The position numbers and the translations under genes were made by a program. A stretch of DNA of 64,000 bases from an uncultured Prevotellaceae bacterium. GTDB lineage: Bacteria; Bacteroidota; Bacteroidia; Bacteroidales; Bacteroidaceae. Location: positions 1 through 64,000 of the forward strand of contig CAMOKH010000097.1 of the NCBI GenBank assembly GCA_946617675.1. Direction: 5' to 3'. The notes under the pieces are model-generated. The model searched no databases and was not told the origin of the DNA. It worked only from the letters and a program-made list of their open reading frames with translations. Positions 38,382-48,300 of this stretch are shown one piece after another (the first letter of the stretch is position 1; each line of letters starts with the position of its first letter).

Positions 38382-40208
38382 ATGATAAAGACCCTTTACC
38401 GACAGATAGGCCGCTACTGGAAGGCCTCGCTGCTGACGCCCCTGTGGACGGCACTGGAGGTGGTGATGGACGTGCTCATACCCTACGTCACGGCCTCGCT
38501 CATTGACCGCGGCATCAATGCCGGCGACATCTCGCAGGTGTACTACTACGGAGCGATAATGATTGGCATGGCGTTCCTCTCGCTCGCCTTCGGCATCATG
38601 GCCGGGCGCTCGGTGGCCTACGCCGCCACGGGCTTTGCCGCCAACGTCAGGCGGGCGATGTACCGCAATATTCAGCGCTTCGCCTTCTCTGACATCGACA
38701 AGTACTCCACCTCGGGACTCGTCACCCGCATGACTACCGATGTGTCGAACCTGCAGAACGCCTACCAGCAGATTCTGCGCATCACCGTCAGGGCGCCCTT
38801 CCGCCTGCTGCTCAGCATCGTGATGTGTCTGGTCATCGACGCCCGCCTATCGTTCATCTTCATCGTGGCGATGGTCGTGCTGAGCTTCTCGCTCTACAAC
38901 ATCATCTCGCGGGTGGCGCGGCTCTTCCGGCAGGTGTTCGAGAAGTACGACGACCTGAACCAGAGCGTGCAGGAAAACGTCCAGGCCATCCGCGTGGTCA
39001 AGGCCTTCGTCCGCGAAGACTACGAGAACCAGAAGTTCGGGCGTGCCGCCGAGGCACTATATAAGTTATATGTACGCGCGGAGAGCCTGATGGCGCTGAA
39101 CCACCCCGTGATGAACCTCGTGGTCTACGGCTGCATCATCGCCCTGTCGTGGTGGGGCGCCCACTTCATCGTCGGCGGCACGCTGACCACGGGCGAGCTG
39201 ACCAGCCTCTTCACCTACGTGATGTCAATCCTGCAGTCGCTGATGATGCTCTCGATGATCTTTGTCATGCTGACGCAGAGTGCCGCCTCGGCGCGCCGCG
39301 TCTGCGAGGTCATCGACGAGCAGCCCGACATCGTGAACCCCGAGAATCCCGTCTACGAGGTCAGCGACGGCAGTGTGGAGTTCCGGGGGGTAAGGTTTGA
39401 CTATAAGCCCACCCCCGGCCCCTCCCCAAGGGAGGGGGGCGGAGAATACCAGACTCCCCTCCCTTGGGGAGGGGGCGGGGGTGGGCCTCACCGCCGCTCG
39501 GCCCTCTACAACGTCACGTTCAGCATCGGCAGCGGCGAGACCATCGGCGTCATCGGCGGCACCGGCTCGGGTAAGTCGACGCTCGTCAGTCTGATTTCGC
39601 GACTCTACGACGCCGGGCAGGGCGAGGTGCTGGTAGGCGGGCGCAATGTGCGCGACTACGACCTGGCGACGCTGCGCTCCTCGGTGGCCGTCGTGCTGCA
39701 GCAGAACACACTCTTCAGCGGAACGGTGCTCGACAACCTGCGCTGGGGCAACCCCAAGGCCACGGTCGAGGAGTGCCGCGAGGCCTGCCGGCTGGCCCAG
39801 GCCGACGACTTCATCATGGAGATGCCCGAGCAGTACGACACCCGCATCGAGCAGGGCGGCACCAACGTCTCTGGCGGACAGAAGCAGCGCCTCTGCATTG
39901 CCCGCGCCCTGCTGAAGCGGCCGAAGGTGTTGGTGCTCGACGACTCCACGTCGGCCTGCGACACCCAGACCGACGCCCGCATACAGCGCGCCTTCCGCGA
40001 GGAGCTGCCCGACGTGACGAAGCTGATCATCGCCCAGCGCATATCGAGCGTGGAGCACTGCGACCGCATCCTCGTGATGGATGGCGGCGCCGTCACCGGC
40101 TTCGACACCCACGAGCGGCTGCTCGCGACGAACGCCCTCTACCGTGAGATTTACGACATACAGACCGCCGACAGCGGCGACTTCGACGTGAAAGGAGGTG
40201 AACAATGA
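38382..40208 (+). CDS. ABC exporter half-transporter, first subunit (membrane domain plus ATPase)
   Basis: 608 residues from the ATG at 38382 (MIKTLYRQIGRYWKAS). Six-helix exporter membrane domain (about 15-305) and nucleotide-binding domain with Walker A GGTGSGKSTL (about 392), Q-loop LQQNTLFSG, signature NVSGGQKQRL (about 495) and Walker B VLVLDDST followed by SACD instead of the usual SALD; the H-loop reads IIAQRISS (Gln for His), so this site may be degenerate as in heterodimeric exporters. An 80-bp GC-rich palindrome (39407-39486) is read in frame at residues about 342-368 (PTPGPSPREGGG...), between strands leading into the ATPase domain. Coupled to the next gene by an ATGA overlap; the pair probably forms a multidrug-type exporter. 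Confidence 0.9.
   Translation: MIKTLYRQIGRYWKASLLTPLWTALEVVMDVLIPYVTASLIDRGINAGDISQVYYYGAIMIGMAFLSLAFGIMAGRSVAYAATGFAANVRRAMYRNIQRFAFSDIDKYSTSGLVTRMTTDVSNLQNAYQQILRITVRAPFRLLLSIVMCLVIDARLSFIFIVAMVVLSFSLYNIISRVARLFRQVFEKYDDLNQSVQENVQAIRVVKAFVREDYENQKFGRAAEALYKLYVRAESLMALNHPVMNLVVYGCIIALSWWGAHFIVGGTLTTGELTSLFTYVMSILQSLMMLSMIFVMLTQSAASARRVCEVIDEQPDIVNPENPVYEVSDGSVEFRGVRFDYKPTPGPSPREGGGEYQTPLPWGGGGGGPHRRSALYNVTFSIGSGETIGVIGGTGSGKSTLVSLISRLYDAGQGEVLVGGRNVRDYDLATLRSSVAVVLQQNTLFSGTVLDNLRWGNPKATVEECREACRLAQADDFIMEMPEQYDTRIEQGGTNVSGGQKQRLCIARALLKRPKVLVLDDSTSACDTQTDARIQRAFREELPDVTKLIIAQRISSVEHCDRILVMDGGAVTGFDTHERLLATNALYREIYDIQTADSGDFDVKGGEQ
39407..39486. repeat. 80-bp GC-rich palindrome inserted in frame in an ABC transporter gene
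   Basis: Arms 39407-39437 and 39456-39486 (starting GCCCACCCCCGGCCCCTCCC) are inverted copies of 31 bp with one mismatch around an 18-nt loop. The translation PTPGPSPREGGGEYQTP is foreign to the family and falls where homologs go directly from FDY to ALYNVTF. A diverged copy lies after the stop codon of the gene ending at 48927. Confidence 0.9.
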
Positions 40209-42043
40209 GACAACCCAGTTTTGGAGGCCCTCGCGGTCAGCGCGCACAGGCCGGATTTCAGAAGATAGACCGCCGGACGCGCAGCATCATCTGGCGCATG
40301 GCCCGCATGGTGCTCAGCGACTACAAGTTCTCTATCGGCGTGGTGCTCGTCTGCATCGTCGTGACGTCGGTGACGACGCTCGCCTCGACGCTCTTCACGC
40401 GTACGCTGATAGACGACTACATCGTGCCGCTGACGCAGACGGACAACCCTGAGTACCACTCGCTGGCACAGGTGCTCTTCAAGCTCGGACTGGTGCTGCT
40501 CGTCGGCGTCGTCTGCTCGTATCTCTACAACCGCCTGATGATCAACGTCTCGCAGGGCACCCAGCTGCGCCTGCGCCGACAGCTGTTCGAGCGCATGGAG
40601 CGGCTGCCCATCAGCTACTTCGACCAGCGGCAGCACGGCGACATCATGTCGGTCTATACCAACGACGTCGACTCGCTGCGGCAGATGATCTCGACGGCCC
40701 TGGCCCAGGTCTTCAACTCGGTCATCACCATTGGCGTCACGCTGGCCTCGATGGTGGTGCTCAGCGTGCCGCTGACGCTCGTCAGCTGTGTCATGGCCGT
40801 GGTGATGATGGTCACCACCACGCAGCTGGGCAAGCGGTCGCGCCGCTACTTCCGCACGCAGCAGGAGTCGCTGGGCCGCGTCAACGGCTTTATCGAGGAG
40901 ATGATGACGGGCCAGAAGGTGGTTAAGGTCTTCTGCCGCGAGCAGCAGGCCATCAGCGACTTCGAGGCTATCAACGAGCAGCTGCGCTCGTCGGCCTGCA
41001 GTGCCAACCGCATAGCCAACATCGTGATGCCCGTCAACGGCAACCTGTCGAACCTCGGCTACGTGCTCATCGCCGTCGTCGGCGCCACGCTGGCCCTCGG
41101 CAACTTTTCACTTTTCACTTTTCACTTATCACTTGGAACCATAGTTGCCTTCCTGACGCTGAACAAGAGCTTCACGCAGCCCATCACCCACGTCTCGCAG
41201 CAGATTAACTCGGTGCTCAACGCCGCCGTCGGTGTCGAGCGCGTGTTCACGCTGATGGACGCTCAACCCGAGGTGGACGAAGGGAAAACCGAGCTTGACA
41301 GCCCGAAGGGCGACGTCGACTTCCGTCACGTTGACTTCGGCTATGTGCCTGAGAAACAGGTGCTCTTCGACATCGACATCAATACGCAGCCCGGCCAGAA
41401 GATTGCCTTCGTGGGCGGAACGGGGGCCGGCAAGACCACTGTCATCAACCTCATCAACCGCTTCTACGAGGTGGGCAGCGGCGAGGTGCTCTACGACGGC
41501 ATACCCATCACCCACATCAGCAAGCAGTCGCTGCGCCACTCGATGAGTATCGTGCTGCAGGAGACGCACCTCTTCACCGGAACGGTGCTTGAAAACATAC
41601 GCTACGGCCGCCTCGACGCCACCGACGACGACTGCATACGCGCCGCACAGATGGTAGGCGCCCACGACTTCATACGCCGTCTGGCCAATGGCTACCAGAC
41701 GATGCTGCAGGGCGACGGCGGCAACCTCTCGCAGGGCGAGCGCCAGCTGCTGGCCATTGCCCGCGCCGCCGTGGCCGACCCGCCCGTGCTCATTCTCGAC
41801 GAGGCAACCTCATCAATTGACACGCGCACCGAACAGCTCGTGCAGCGCGGCATGGACACCATCATGCAGGGTCGTACCACGTTCGTCATTGCCCACCGTC
41901 TCTCCACCGTGCGCAATGCCGACCAGATTATCGTCCTCGACCACGGCCGCATCGTCGAGCATGGCACCCACGCCGAGCTCATGGCTCAGCGCGGCCGCTA
42001 CTATCAGCTGAACGTCGGCGGCGATACCGATTTGCTGAAGTGA
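40205..42043 (+). CDS. ABC exporter half-transporter, second subunit
   Basis: 612 residues. N-terminal extension (FGGPRGQRAQAGFQKIDRRTR), six-helix membrane domain, then Walker A GGTGAGKTTV (about 404), signature NLSQGERQLL (about 507), Walker B VLILDEATSSID and the H-loop IAHRLST, all canonical. This subunit therefore keeps a complete catalytic site while its partner upstream deviates at the D- and H-loops, as in asymmetric exporters. A four-unit heptamer array (41105-41132) encodes NFSLFTFHLSL in a loop of the last membrane helices (about 300-310), just before LGTIVAFLTLNKSF. Confidence 0.92.
   Translation: MRQPSFGGPRGQRAQAGFQKIDRRTRSIIWRMARMVLSDYKFSIGVVLVCIVVTSVTTLASTLFTRTLIDDYIVPLTQTDNPEYHSLAQVLFKLGLVLLVGVVCSYLYNRLMINVSQGTQLRLRRQLFERMERLPISYFDQRQHGDIMSVYTNDVDSLRQMISTALAQVFNSVITIGVTLASMVVLSVPLTLVSCVMAVVMMVTTTQLGKRSRRYFRTQQESLGRVNGFIEEMMTGQKVVKVFCREQQAISDFEAINEQLRSSACSANRIANIVMPVNGNLSNLGYVLIAVVGATLALGNFSLFTFHLSLGTIVAFLTLNKSFTQPITHVSQQINSVLNAAVGVERVFTLMDAQPEVDEGKTELDSPKGDVDFRHVDFGYVPEKQVLFDIDINTQPGQKIAFVGGTGAGKTTVINLINRFYEVGSGEVLYDGIPITHISKQSLRHSMSIVLQETHLFTGTVLENIRYGRLDATDDDCIRAAQMVGAHDFIRRLANGYQTMLQGDGGNLSQGERQLLAIARAAVADPPVLILDEATSSIDTRTEQLVQRGMDTIMQGRTTFVIAHRLSTVRNADQIIVLDHGRIVEHGTHAELMAQRGRYYQLNVGGDTDLLK
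41105..41132. repeat. Four-unit heptamer array inside an ABC transporter gene
   Basis: TTTTCAC three times followed by TTATCAC (28 bp), in frame. Confidence 0.85.
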
Positions 42044-42089
42044 GGAAACGGCACTGAACCGGCCCCATTCTGCCTCAGTGCATATAAAT

Positions 42090-42163
42090 GAATTTCACGA
42101 ATTATACGAATTGAGCCATACCAGTAATCGGTGGGCGGTGAATTCGTATAATTCGTGAAATTC
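42090..42163. repeat. ACGAATT-type inverted repeat at a convergent junction, copy B
   Basis: Arms 42090-42112 and 42141-42163 are perfect 23-bp inverted copies (GAATTTCACGAATTATACG...) around a 28-nt loop. Each arm is itself a 9-bp-period run of ACGAATT. It lies between the ABC exporter (ends 42043) and pheS (ends 42180) and probably terminates both. Confidence 0.85.
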
Positions 42164-42179
42164 GTAGTCAGGACTCCGC

Positions 42180-43238
42180 TTAGTCGGCAGCCTCGAACTC
42201 CTCCAGGAAGCGGGTGTCGTTCTCGGAGAACAGGCGCAGGTCGTTGACGCGGTACTTCAGGTTGGTGATGCGCTCCACGCCCATGCCGAAGGCGTAGCCC
42301 GAATAGCGCTTCGAGTCGATGCCACACTGCTCAAGCACGTTGGGGTCGACCATGCCGCAGCCGAGGATTTCGACCCAGCCCGTGTGCTTGCAGAAGCCGC
42401 AGCCTTCGCCGCCGCAGATGAAGCACGAGATGTCCATCTCGGCACTCGGTTCCGTGAACGGGAAGTAGGAGGGGCGCAGGCGGATCTTCGTATCGGGGCC
42501 GAACATCTCCTTGGCAAACGAGAGCAGCACCTGCTTCAGGTCGGTGAACGAGACGTTCTCGTCGATGTAGAGTCCCTCCACCTGGTGGAAGAAGCAGTGG
42601 GCGCGGGCCGTGATGGCCTCGTTGCGATAGACGCGGCCGGGACAGATGACGCGGATGGGGGCCTTCAGCTGGCCGTCCTCGGTGTGCATCTGCTCCATGA
42701 CGCGGGCCTGCACCGAACTGGTGTGCGAGCGCAGCAGAATGTTCTTGGTCACGTCGTCAGGATGCTGCGAGACGAAGAACGTGTCCTGCATGTCGCGGGC
42801 GGGGTGGTCGGCGGCGAAGTTCATTTTCGTGAAGACGTGGAGGTCGTCCTCCACCTCGGGGCCGTCGGCCAGCACGAATCCCATGCGCGAGAAGATGTCG
42901 ATAATCTCGTTGGTGACGATGGTCAGCGGGTGGCGCGTGCCGAGCTTAATGGGGTAGGGCGTACGCGTCAGGTCGGTCTGCTCGTCGCCCGTCTCCTGAG
43001 TCTCGCACTGCTCGCGCAGCTGGTTGATGCGCTCCTGTGCCATCTGCTTCAGCTCGTTAATCTTCATGCCGATGGTCTTCTTCTCGTCGGCAGCCACGTT
43101 GCGGAAGTCGTTCATCAGGGCCGTAATCTCGCCCTTCTTGCTGAGGTATTTCAGTCGCAGTTGTTCTACTTCGTCAGCGTTGTTGGCGCTCAGCGTCTGT
43201 ACTTCTTTCAGAAGCTGGTCTATCTTGTCGAGTATCAT
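42180..43238 (-). CDS. pheS: Phenylalanyl-tRNA synthetase alpha subunit
   Basis: 352 residues. N-terminal coiled coil (1-85), then the class II core: RTPYPIKLGTRHPL, GFVLADGPEVEDD, FHQVEGLYID (motif 2), the Phe-binding region FTEPSAEMDISC and motif 3 GMGVERITNLKY. It works with PheT as a heterotetramer; pheT is not in this window. Internal CFICGGEGCGFCKHTGW has four Cys, as in many Bacteroidetes PheS. Promoter box at 43290-43297. Confidence 0.96.
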   Translation of the reverse strand: MILDKIDQLLKEVQTLSANNADEVEQLRLKYLSKKGEITALMNDFRNVAADEKKTIGMKINELKQMAQERINQLREQCETQETGDEQTDLTRTPYPIKLGTRHPLTIVTNEIIDIFSRMGFVLADGPEVEDDLHVFTKMNFAADHPARDMQDTFFVSQHPDDVTKNILLRSHTSSVQARVMEQMHTEDGQLKAPIRVICPGRVYRNEAITARAHCFFHQVEGLYIDENVSFTDLKQVLLSFAKEMFGPDTKIRLRPSYFPFTEPSAEMDISCFICGGEGCGFCKHTGWVEILGCGMVDPNVLEQCGIDSKRYSGYAFGMGVERITNLKYRVNDLRLFSENDTRFLEEFEAAD

Positions 43239-43289
43239 GATTATTTACGATTTACTGATTATCTATTTACGATTTTGTCAATTCGGCTG

Positions 43290-43297
43290 CAAAGGTA
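43290..43297 (-). promoter_or_regulatory. -7 box for pheS
   Basis: Reads TACCTTTG on the minus strand, 51 bp before the start. Confidence 0.55.
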
Positions 43298-43341
43298 CGA
43301 AATAATTATCGATTTCTTACAAAGAATTAAGAATTATTTTG

Positions 43342-43349
43342 TAACTTTG
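43342..43349 (+). promoter_or_regulatory. -7 box for the DUF4348-murB unit
   Basis: TAACTTTG, 25 bp before the ATG at 43375. Confidence 0.55.
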
Positions 43350-43374
43350 CACGCTGAATTCAGAAAGACTGACA

Positions 43375-44226
43375 ATGAAGAGGCTTTCTTTGGTTGCATT
43401 GGCACTGGCTCTACTGATGCTTTCGTGCAAGGGTGGGCAGACGGCAGCACCGACCGACACCGCGTCGGCCGACTCTGCCGACACCGCCGCTACTGACAGC
43501 GTCGGCGAGGTGCTCGACACGCTGGAACAGCTCATCACCGAGACGCCTATGCCACGCGCCGCCGACGAGCTGTTCGACGACTTCCTGTTCAACTTCGCCG
43601 CCAACCGTAAGCTACAGATGGAGCGCATAGCCTTCCCCCTGCAGACGATACGTAACGGCAAGACGACCCGCGTGGGCCGCGGCGAGTGGCAGATGGAGCA
43701 CTTCTTCATGCGCCAGGATTTCTACACCGTGCTCTTCGACGACCAGCAGCAGATGGAACTCGTGCGCGACACGTCGGTCAGCCAGGCTACGGTTGAAAAG
43801 ATTTACTTCAACACCAGGGCCGTGATACAGTACAAGTTCCGCCGTGTGAAGGGTGCCTGGATGCTGTTGGAGGTCGTCACAGAGCCGATAGCCCAGAACC
43901 GCAACGCATCGTTCCTGGAGTTCTACCACCAGTTTGTCACCGACTCGGCATTCCAGGCCGAGAGTCTGGGCCAGACTGTGACGTTCGTGGGTCCCGACCC
44001 CGACGACGACTTCGCCCAGATGGAGGGCATACTGACGCCCGACACGTGGCCGGCCTTTGCACCGGAGCTGCCCGACCGCATGATTTACAACATCGTCTAC
44101 GGCAAACCGCAGGGCGACTCCGACCAGAAGGTCTTCGTCATGCGCGGCATTGCCAACGGTCTGGAGGTTGAGATGACCTTCAGCCGCGACGGGGGGCAGT
44201 GGCGGCTCGTGAAGCTCGTGGAGTGA
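43375..44226 (+). CDS. DUF4348-type lipoprotein
   Basis: 283 residues with a lipoprotein signal (MKRLSLVALALALLMLSC, Cys18) and a Thr/Asp/Ala-rich linker (20-50). The globular part (DELFDDFLFNFAANRKLQMERIAFPL, near the end VEMTFSRDGGQWRLVKL) matches the Bacteroidetes DUF4348 family as I recall it. Role unknown; probably inner-leaflet outer-membrane or periplasmic. It precedes murB by 17 bp and probably shares its promoter. Confidence 0.75.
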   Translation: MKRLSLVALALALLMLSCKGGQTAAPTDTASADSADTAATDSVGEVLDTLEQLITETPMPRAADELFDDFLFNFAANRKLQMERIAFPLQTIRNGKTTRVGRGEWQMEHFFMRQDFYTVLFDDQQQMELVRDTSVSQATVEKIYFNTRAVIQYKFRRVKGAWMLLEVVTEPIAQNRNASFLEFYHQFVTDSAFQAESLGQTVTFVGPDPDDDFAQMEGILTPDTWPAFAPELPDRMIYNIVYGKPQGDSDQKVFVMRGIANGLEVEMTFSRDGGQWRLVKLVE

Positions 44227-44243
44227 GGAGTGTGAATTGAGAT

Positions 44244-45245
44244 ATGTTAGATATACGCGATTATAGTCTTTTGGAGCATAATACGTTTGGCATCTATGCA
44301 CGGTGCCGGCGTTTCATGAGCTTCCTGTCAATCGAGGAGGCCAAGGAGGTGGCAGCCCAGCTGCGAGCCGACGACGCTCCTTATATAATAATAGGTGGCG
44401 GCAGCAACCTGCTGCTCACCGGCGACTACGACGGTACGGTGGTGCGGTCGCGCATCTTTCTGGCCTGCGAGAAAGGCGATACCGTCAGCTGCGGCAGCGG
44501 CGTGAGGTTCGACGAACTGGTTGAGGAGACCCTCCGCCACGGACTCTACGGTCTTGAGAACTTGTCGTATATTCCCGGCGACGTCGGCGCTGCAGCCGTC
44601 CAGAACATCGGGGCCTACGGTGTCGAGGTAAAGGACCTGATAAAGCATGTGTGGGCCATCGAGATTGCCACCGGCGAGTTGCGGTGCTTCAGCGCCGAGG
44701 AGTGTGGCTATGGCTACCGCTACAGCCGTTTCAAGGACGAGTGGCGCGGCCGCTACCTGATAACGCAGGTGGACTTCCAGCTGAGCCGTCAGTTCGTGCC
44801 TCATCTGGACTACGGTAACATCAGGCGGGAGCTGGACGAGCGCCACATCACCGAGCCGACGGCTATGGAACTGCGAACCATCATCACCCTGATGCGCCAG
44901 GAGAAACTGCCCGACCCGCGCGTGCTGGGCAATGCCGGCAGCTTCTTCATGAATCCCGTCGTCAGCCGACAGCAGTATGAGCAGTTGGCGGCCCAGTATC
45001 CGCAGATGCCCCACTACTACGTCGACGAAGCCCACGAGAAGATTCCCGCCGGGTGGATGATCGAGCAGTGCGGGTGGAAGGGACGCTCCCTGGGCCGGGC
45101 TGGCGTTCACGACCGCCAGGCACTGGTGCTGGTGAACCTCGGCGGGGCAACGGGCCGCGAGATTGTCGAGCTGTGCCACGCTATTCAGCACGACGTCAGC
45201 GAGCGGTTCGGCATCATGCTGCAGCCCGAGGTGAACATCGTGTAG
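44244..45245 (+). CDS. murB: UDP-N-acetylenolpyruvoylglucosamine reductase
   Basis: 333 residues. FAD-binding motifs IIGGGSNLLLT (about 48) and YIPGDVGAAAVQNIGAYG (about 110), the proton-donor Ser in GNAGSFFMNPVV and the final Glu in LQPEVNIV. Reduces UDP-GlcNAc-enolpyruvate to UDP-MurNAc in peptidoglycan synthesis. It lies in the same unit as the DUF4348 lipoprotein. Length and motifs fit the family. Confidence 0.96.
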   Translation: MLDIRDYSLLEHNTFGIYARCRRFMSFLSIEEAKEVAAQLRADDAPYIIIGGGSNLLLTGDYDGTVVRSRIFLACEKGDTVSCGSGVRFDELVEETLRHGLYGLENLSYIPGDVGAAAVQNIGAYGVEVKDLIKHVWAIEIATGELRCFSAEECGYGYRYSRFKDEWRGRYLITQVDFQLSRQFVPHLDYGNIRRELDERHITEPTAMELRTIITLMRQEKLPDPRVLGNAGSFFMNPVVSRQQYEQLAAQYPQMPHYYVDEAHEKIPAGWMIEQCGWKGRSLGRAGVHDRQALVLVNLGGATGREIVELCHAIQHDVSERFGIMLQPEVNIV

Positions 45246-45275
45246 CTGTCGCCGACCGCCTTTTTCACCGATTTG

Positions 45276-45307
45276 TTTGGCGGTTTCGACTTTATTTCGT
45301 AATTTTG
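45276..45307 (+). promoter_or_regulatory. Promoter for the large surface protein gene
   Basis: TTTG at 45276-45279 and TAATTTTG at 45300-45307, spaced 20 bp; ATG at 45388 (leader about 75 nt). Confidence 0.6.
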
Positions 45308-45387
45308 CACCGTCTTACGGGAACTCGGGTGTCCTCGCCCGCCTACAGCTAACAACCAATTTTTACTAACAATAAACAATTAAGCGT

Positions 45388-48300
45388 ATGAGAAAACTAA
45401 AACTATTCATGGCAGCCTTCGCCCTCGTCGGCGGAAGCGTTGCGGCAATGGCGCAGACTGATGTCACGTCAACGTATCTCACTAATGCGGACTTCTCGCA
45501 GGGAACACCGATTGGCAACCATCTGTGTGGCTATGGTAAGGATATGGAAACTAATGGAACCACCCACTATGGCATTCAAGATGTGACGGGGTGGACTAAA
45601 GTGGTCACTGATGCTGATAATTCTAACGCTTCCTATCCTAATTCAGGTATGGGCGGTGCCATTTTCTCCTATGGAAGCAATTGGCAATTGAAGGGAAACA
45701 ATAAGGCTGCTCCAGCTGAAGGTCCTAATGGTGCGACAGGCAATTGCCTCGGTTTCTTCGCCGTTTGGGGCTGTGGCGGCTATTATTATCAGGATGTAAC
45801 TCTTCCTGCCGGTAAATACACCATCACCGTACCGATGTATAATCAAAGTGGTACACAGGAAAACACGACTTACACGGGCTTCTTCCCCACCGAAGGAACA
45901 AATAGGACTGTGGCCGTCAATCCCACTGTCGGTTCATGGGTAAACCAGACCGTGACATTCACCTTGGACGCCGAGACTGCCGGACAGATTCGCCTCGGTT
46001 ATAAGTCTACAGGCAGTGGCTCTGGTGCTAACCCTCATATCTTTATTGACTGCGTTAAGATTGAGTACACCGACATCGCATTAGGAGGTGCCCAAGATAT
46101 ACTTGAAGGTTTCATAAAGAAAGCTGAAGCCTTAAACGGTGTCCTTGGTAACGCAAACTTGACTTCAGCTATTAGTTCTGCAAAAACCACACTGGCAGAG
46201 GCTACATCCTCAACTGACGTTGAAGATGCAGCCAACGAACTTAAAAGTGCAATCGACGATGCATTGGATAATGCAGAGCCAGTGTCTTTGGTTAATGGAG
46301 ACTTTAATACATCCCCCAATATAAAAAAAGATGGCAGTAGCAGTGTGTCGTTTATTGACCCTGCTACAGAAGAAAAACCGTATATTTATCCAGTCTCCGG
46401 TTGGACTCCAAATTTTAAATTTAAATCAACTGCTTCCCAAGGTACGACAGCTTCATACGGTGCAACAATAACAGGTGATAAAGGTAATAACGGGACAAAT
46501 CCTCCTTCGGCAGACATGTTTGGTAGTTCTGAAGGAGCTGCGCTCCACTTGTCATCAGGCTGGGGTGATCAGGCTCGGTATAAGCAGGTAATTGAGTCTT
46601 TGTCCTCTGGTCGTTACCTGTTCTACTACGAGGCGAATAATCAGAATGCGAGCGCAACAACACTTGTCGACAACTTCTTTGGTGTAAGTGGATTAGCAGG
46701 CGACTTTTATGGTACGTCTAATAGTTTTGTTTATTCAAATGCGAAATCATTCCCATATAACGAATGGGTTGCCAATGCTTTCGAGTTTGATGTTGCTAAA
46801 GAGTCAACTGTTACATTCCATGTCGGTGTTACGGGTTCAACAGGCGGTTCTGCCTCTGCACCAAAGCTTTGGGTAGATAATGTTCTGATATACCGTATAG
46901 CAGATATTATTGTCACTGACGAAGATGCGAGCAAGATTATAGCTGAGGCTGAAGGCCTCTCCTCTGCTGCCATGAAAGCTGAATACAAGTCTGAAATCAA
47001 TCAAACTTTGAGCGATTTCAAGGGCTCCCAAACGATGAGTAACTATATAAAACTTAACAGTGCACTCGCCAAAGCGCAGGAGAGCGCAAACATTTACAAG
47101 AAACTTGACGTTGCCATTAAAAACGCAGAAAGTTGGTCAACGCAGGGTACTGCTGCGACTCTTCGTTCAAAATATAATGCAGGTCAATATGATGACGAAG
47201 CAACTGAGACCAGTATCTATGAAGAATATCAATCTGCGGAAATTTCTGCACTTGCCGATAACGATGCGTCAGACTGGACTTCAGCTTTATTGAACCCAAG
47301 TTTTGAAACAGGAGACCTGACGGGATGGAGCGCAGAAAAGCGTGATGATACCGGGGCTAAGGAGAATAGTAATAGCACATATACTATTACTGGTGCAGAT
47401 GGTAAATATGTGTTTAATACATGGGGCGGCACTGCTGAAAATAATGTTTATCAGACTGTGAAAGGTTTACCCGCAGGCACCTATACGCTAAGTGCTCTGC
47501 TTGCAGGGTTTAAAGGAGAAAAACTCGTTTTAGCTGCAGGTGATGAGACCAGTTCTGTGACTGTTGAAGGTGATAAGACTGTAGGCTATACTGTAAATGT
47601 CGTATTTGAACATTCTGGCGGCGATTTGCTTATTAAAGCAAGTAATACCAAGAGTCAGGAGACCAGCGACAGATCCTTCCTCAAGGCAGACAACTTTAGA
47701 CTTATGGCAGGTGGCCTGGCTAATGATTACACAGCCCTTAATACCGCTATAGATCTTGCAGAGTCTAAGAAACTCGGCTTTGAAAGTGGGGAGTATGCAC
47801 CTTATAATAATGTTGAAGCTTTAGAGGCTTTAGTGAAGGCTAAGGCTATTGACCAAAAGGGAGATAATAGCCAAAGCTATATTGACGGCTTGGTAGAAAA
47901 ACTGAACAATTGGACAGCTAATTCTGGCGACGTAGATATTATCTTTAATGGGCATTTCGCTCAGGCAGATGGATGGAATCCTTTAGGATGGAGTCGTAGC
48001 AATGGTGCATGGGGACAGCAGATATCAGGAATTGAAGCTTCTACAGGAGCAGAGAATGGTACTGCTTGGTACTACAATACAGAAGGTGCATGGGAATATG
48101 GTAAAGCAGGTGTTTACACCATGCCGCTTCTTGAAAACACCTGGTATACGCTGACCTTTAAATACCGTTCTCACGAGGATAATTCGAATAATTGGATGAA
48201 GGCTTCTGTCTTAAATGAAGAAGGAGAAGGCTTGTCTGAAACACAGTTCGAAAAGAACGGAAGTAAAACTAACTTTGTAACTGCGAAAGCAACATTCTGT

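Noticed and set aside
35804..45245. Polysaccharide utilisation locus around the GH2 gene
   Set aside because: No SusC/SusD pair, no hybrid two-component regulator or sigma/anti-sigma pair is present.
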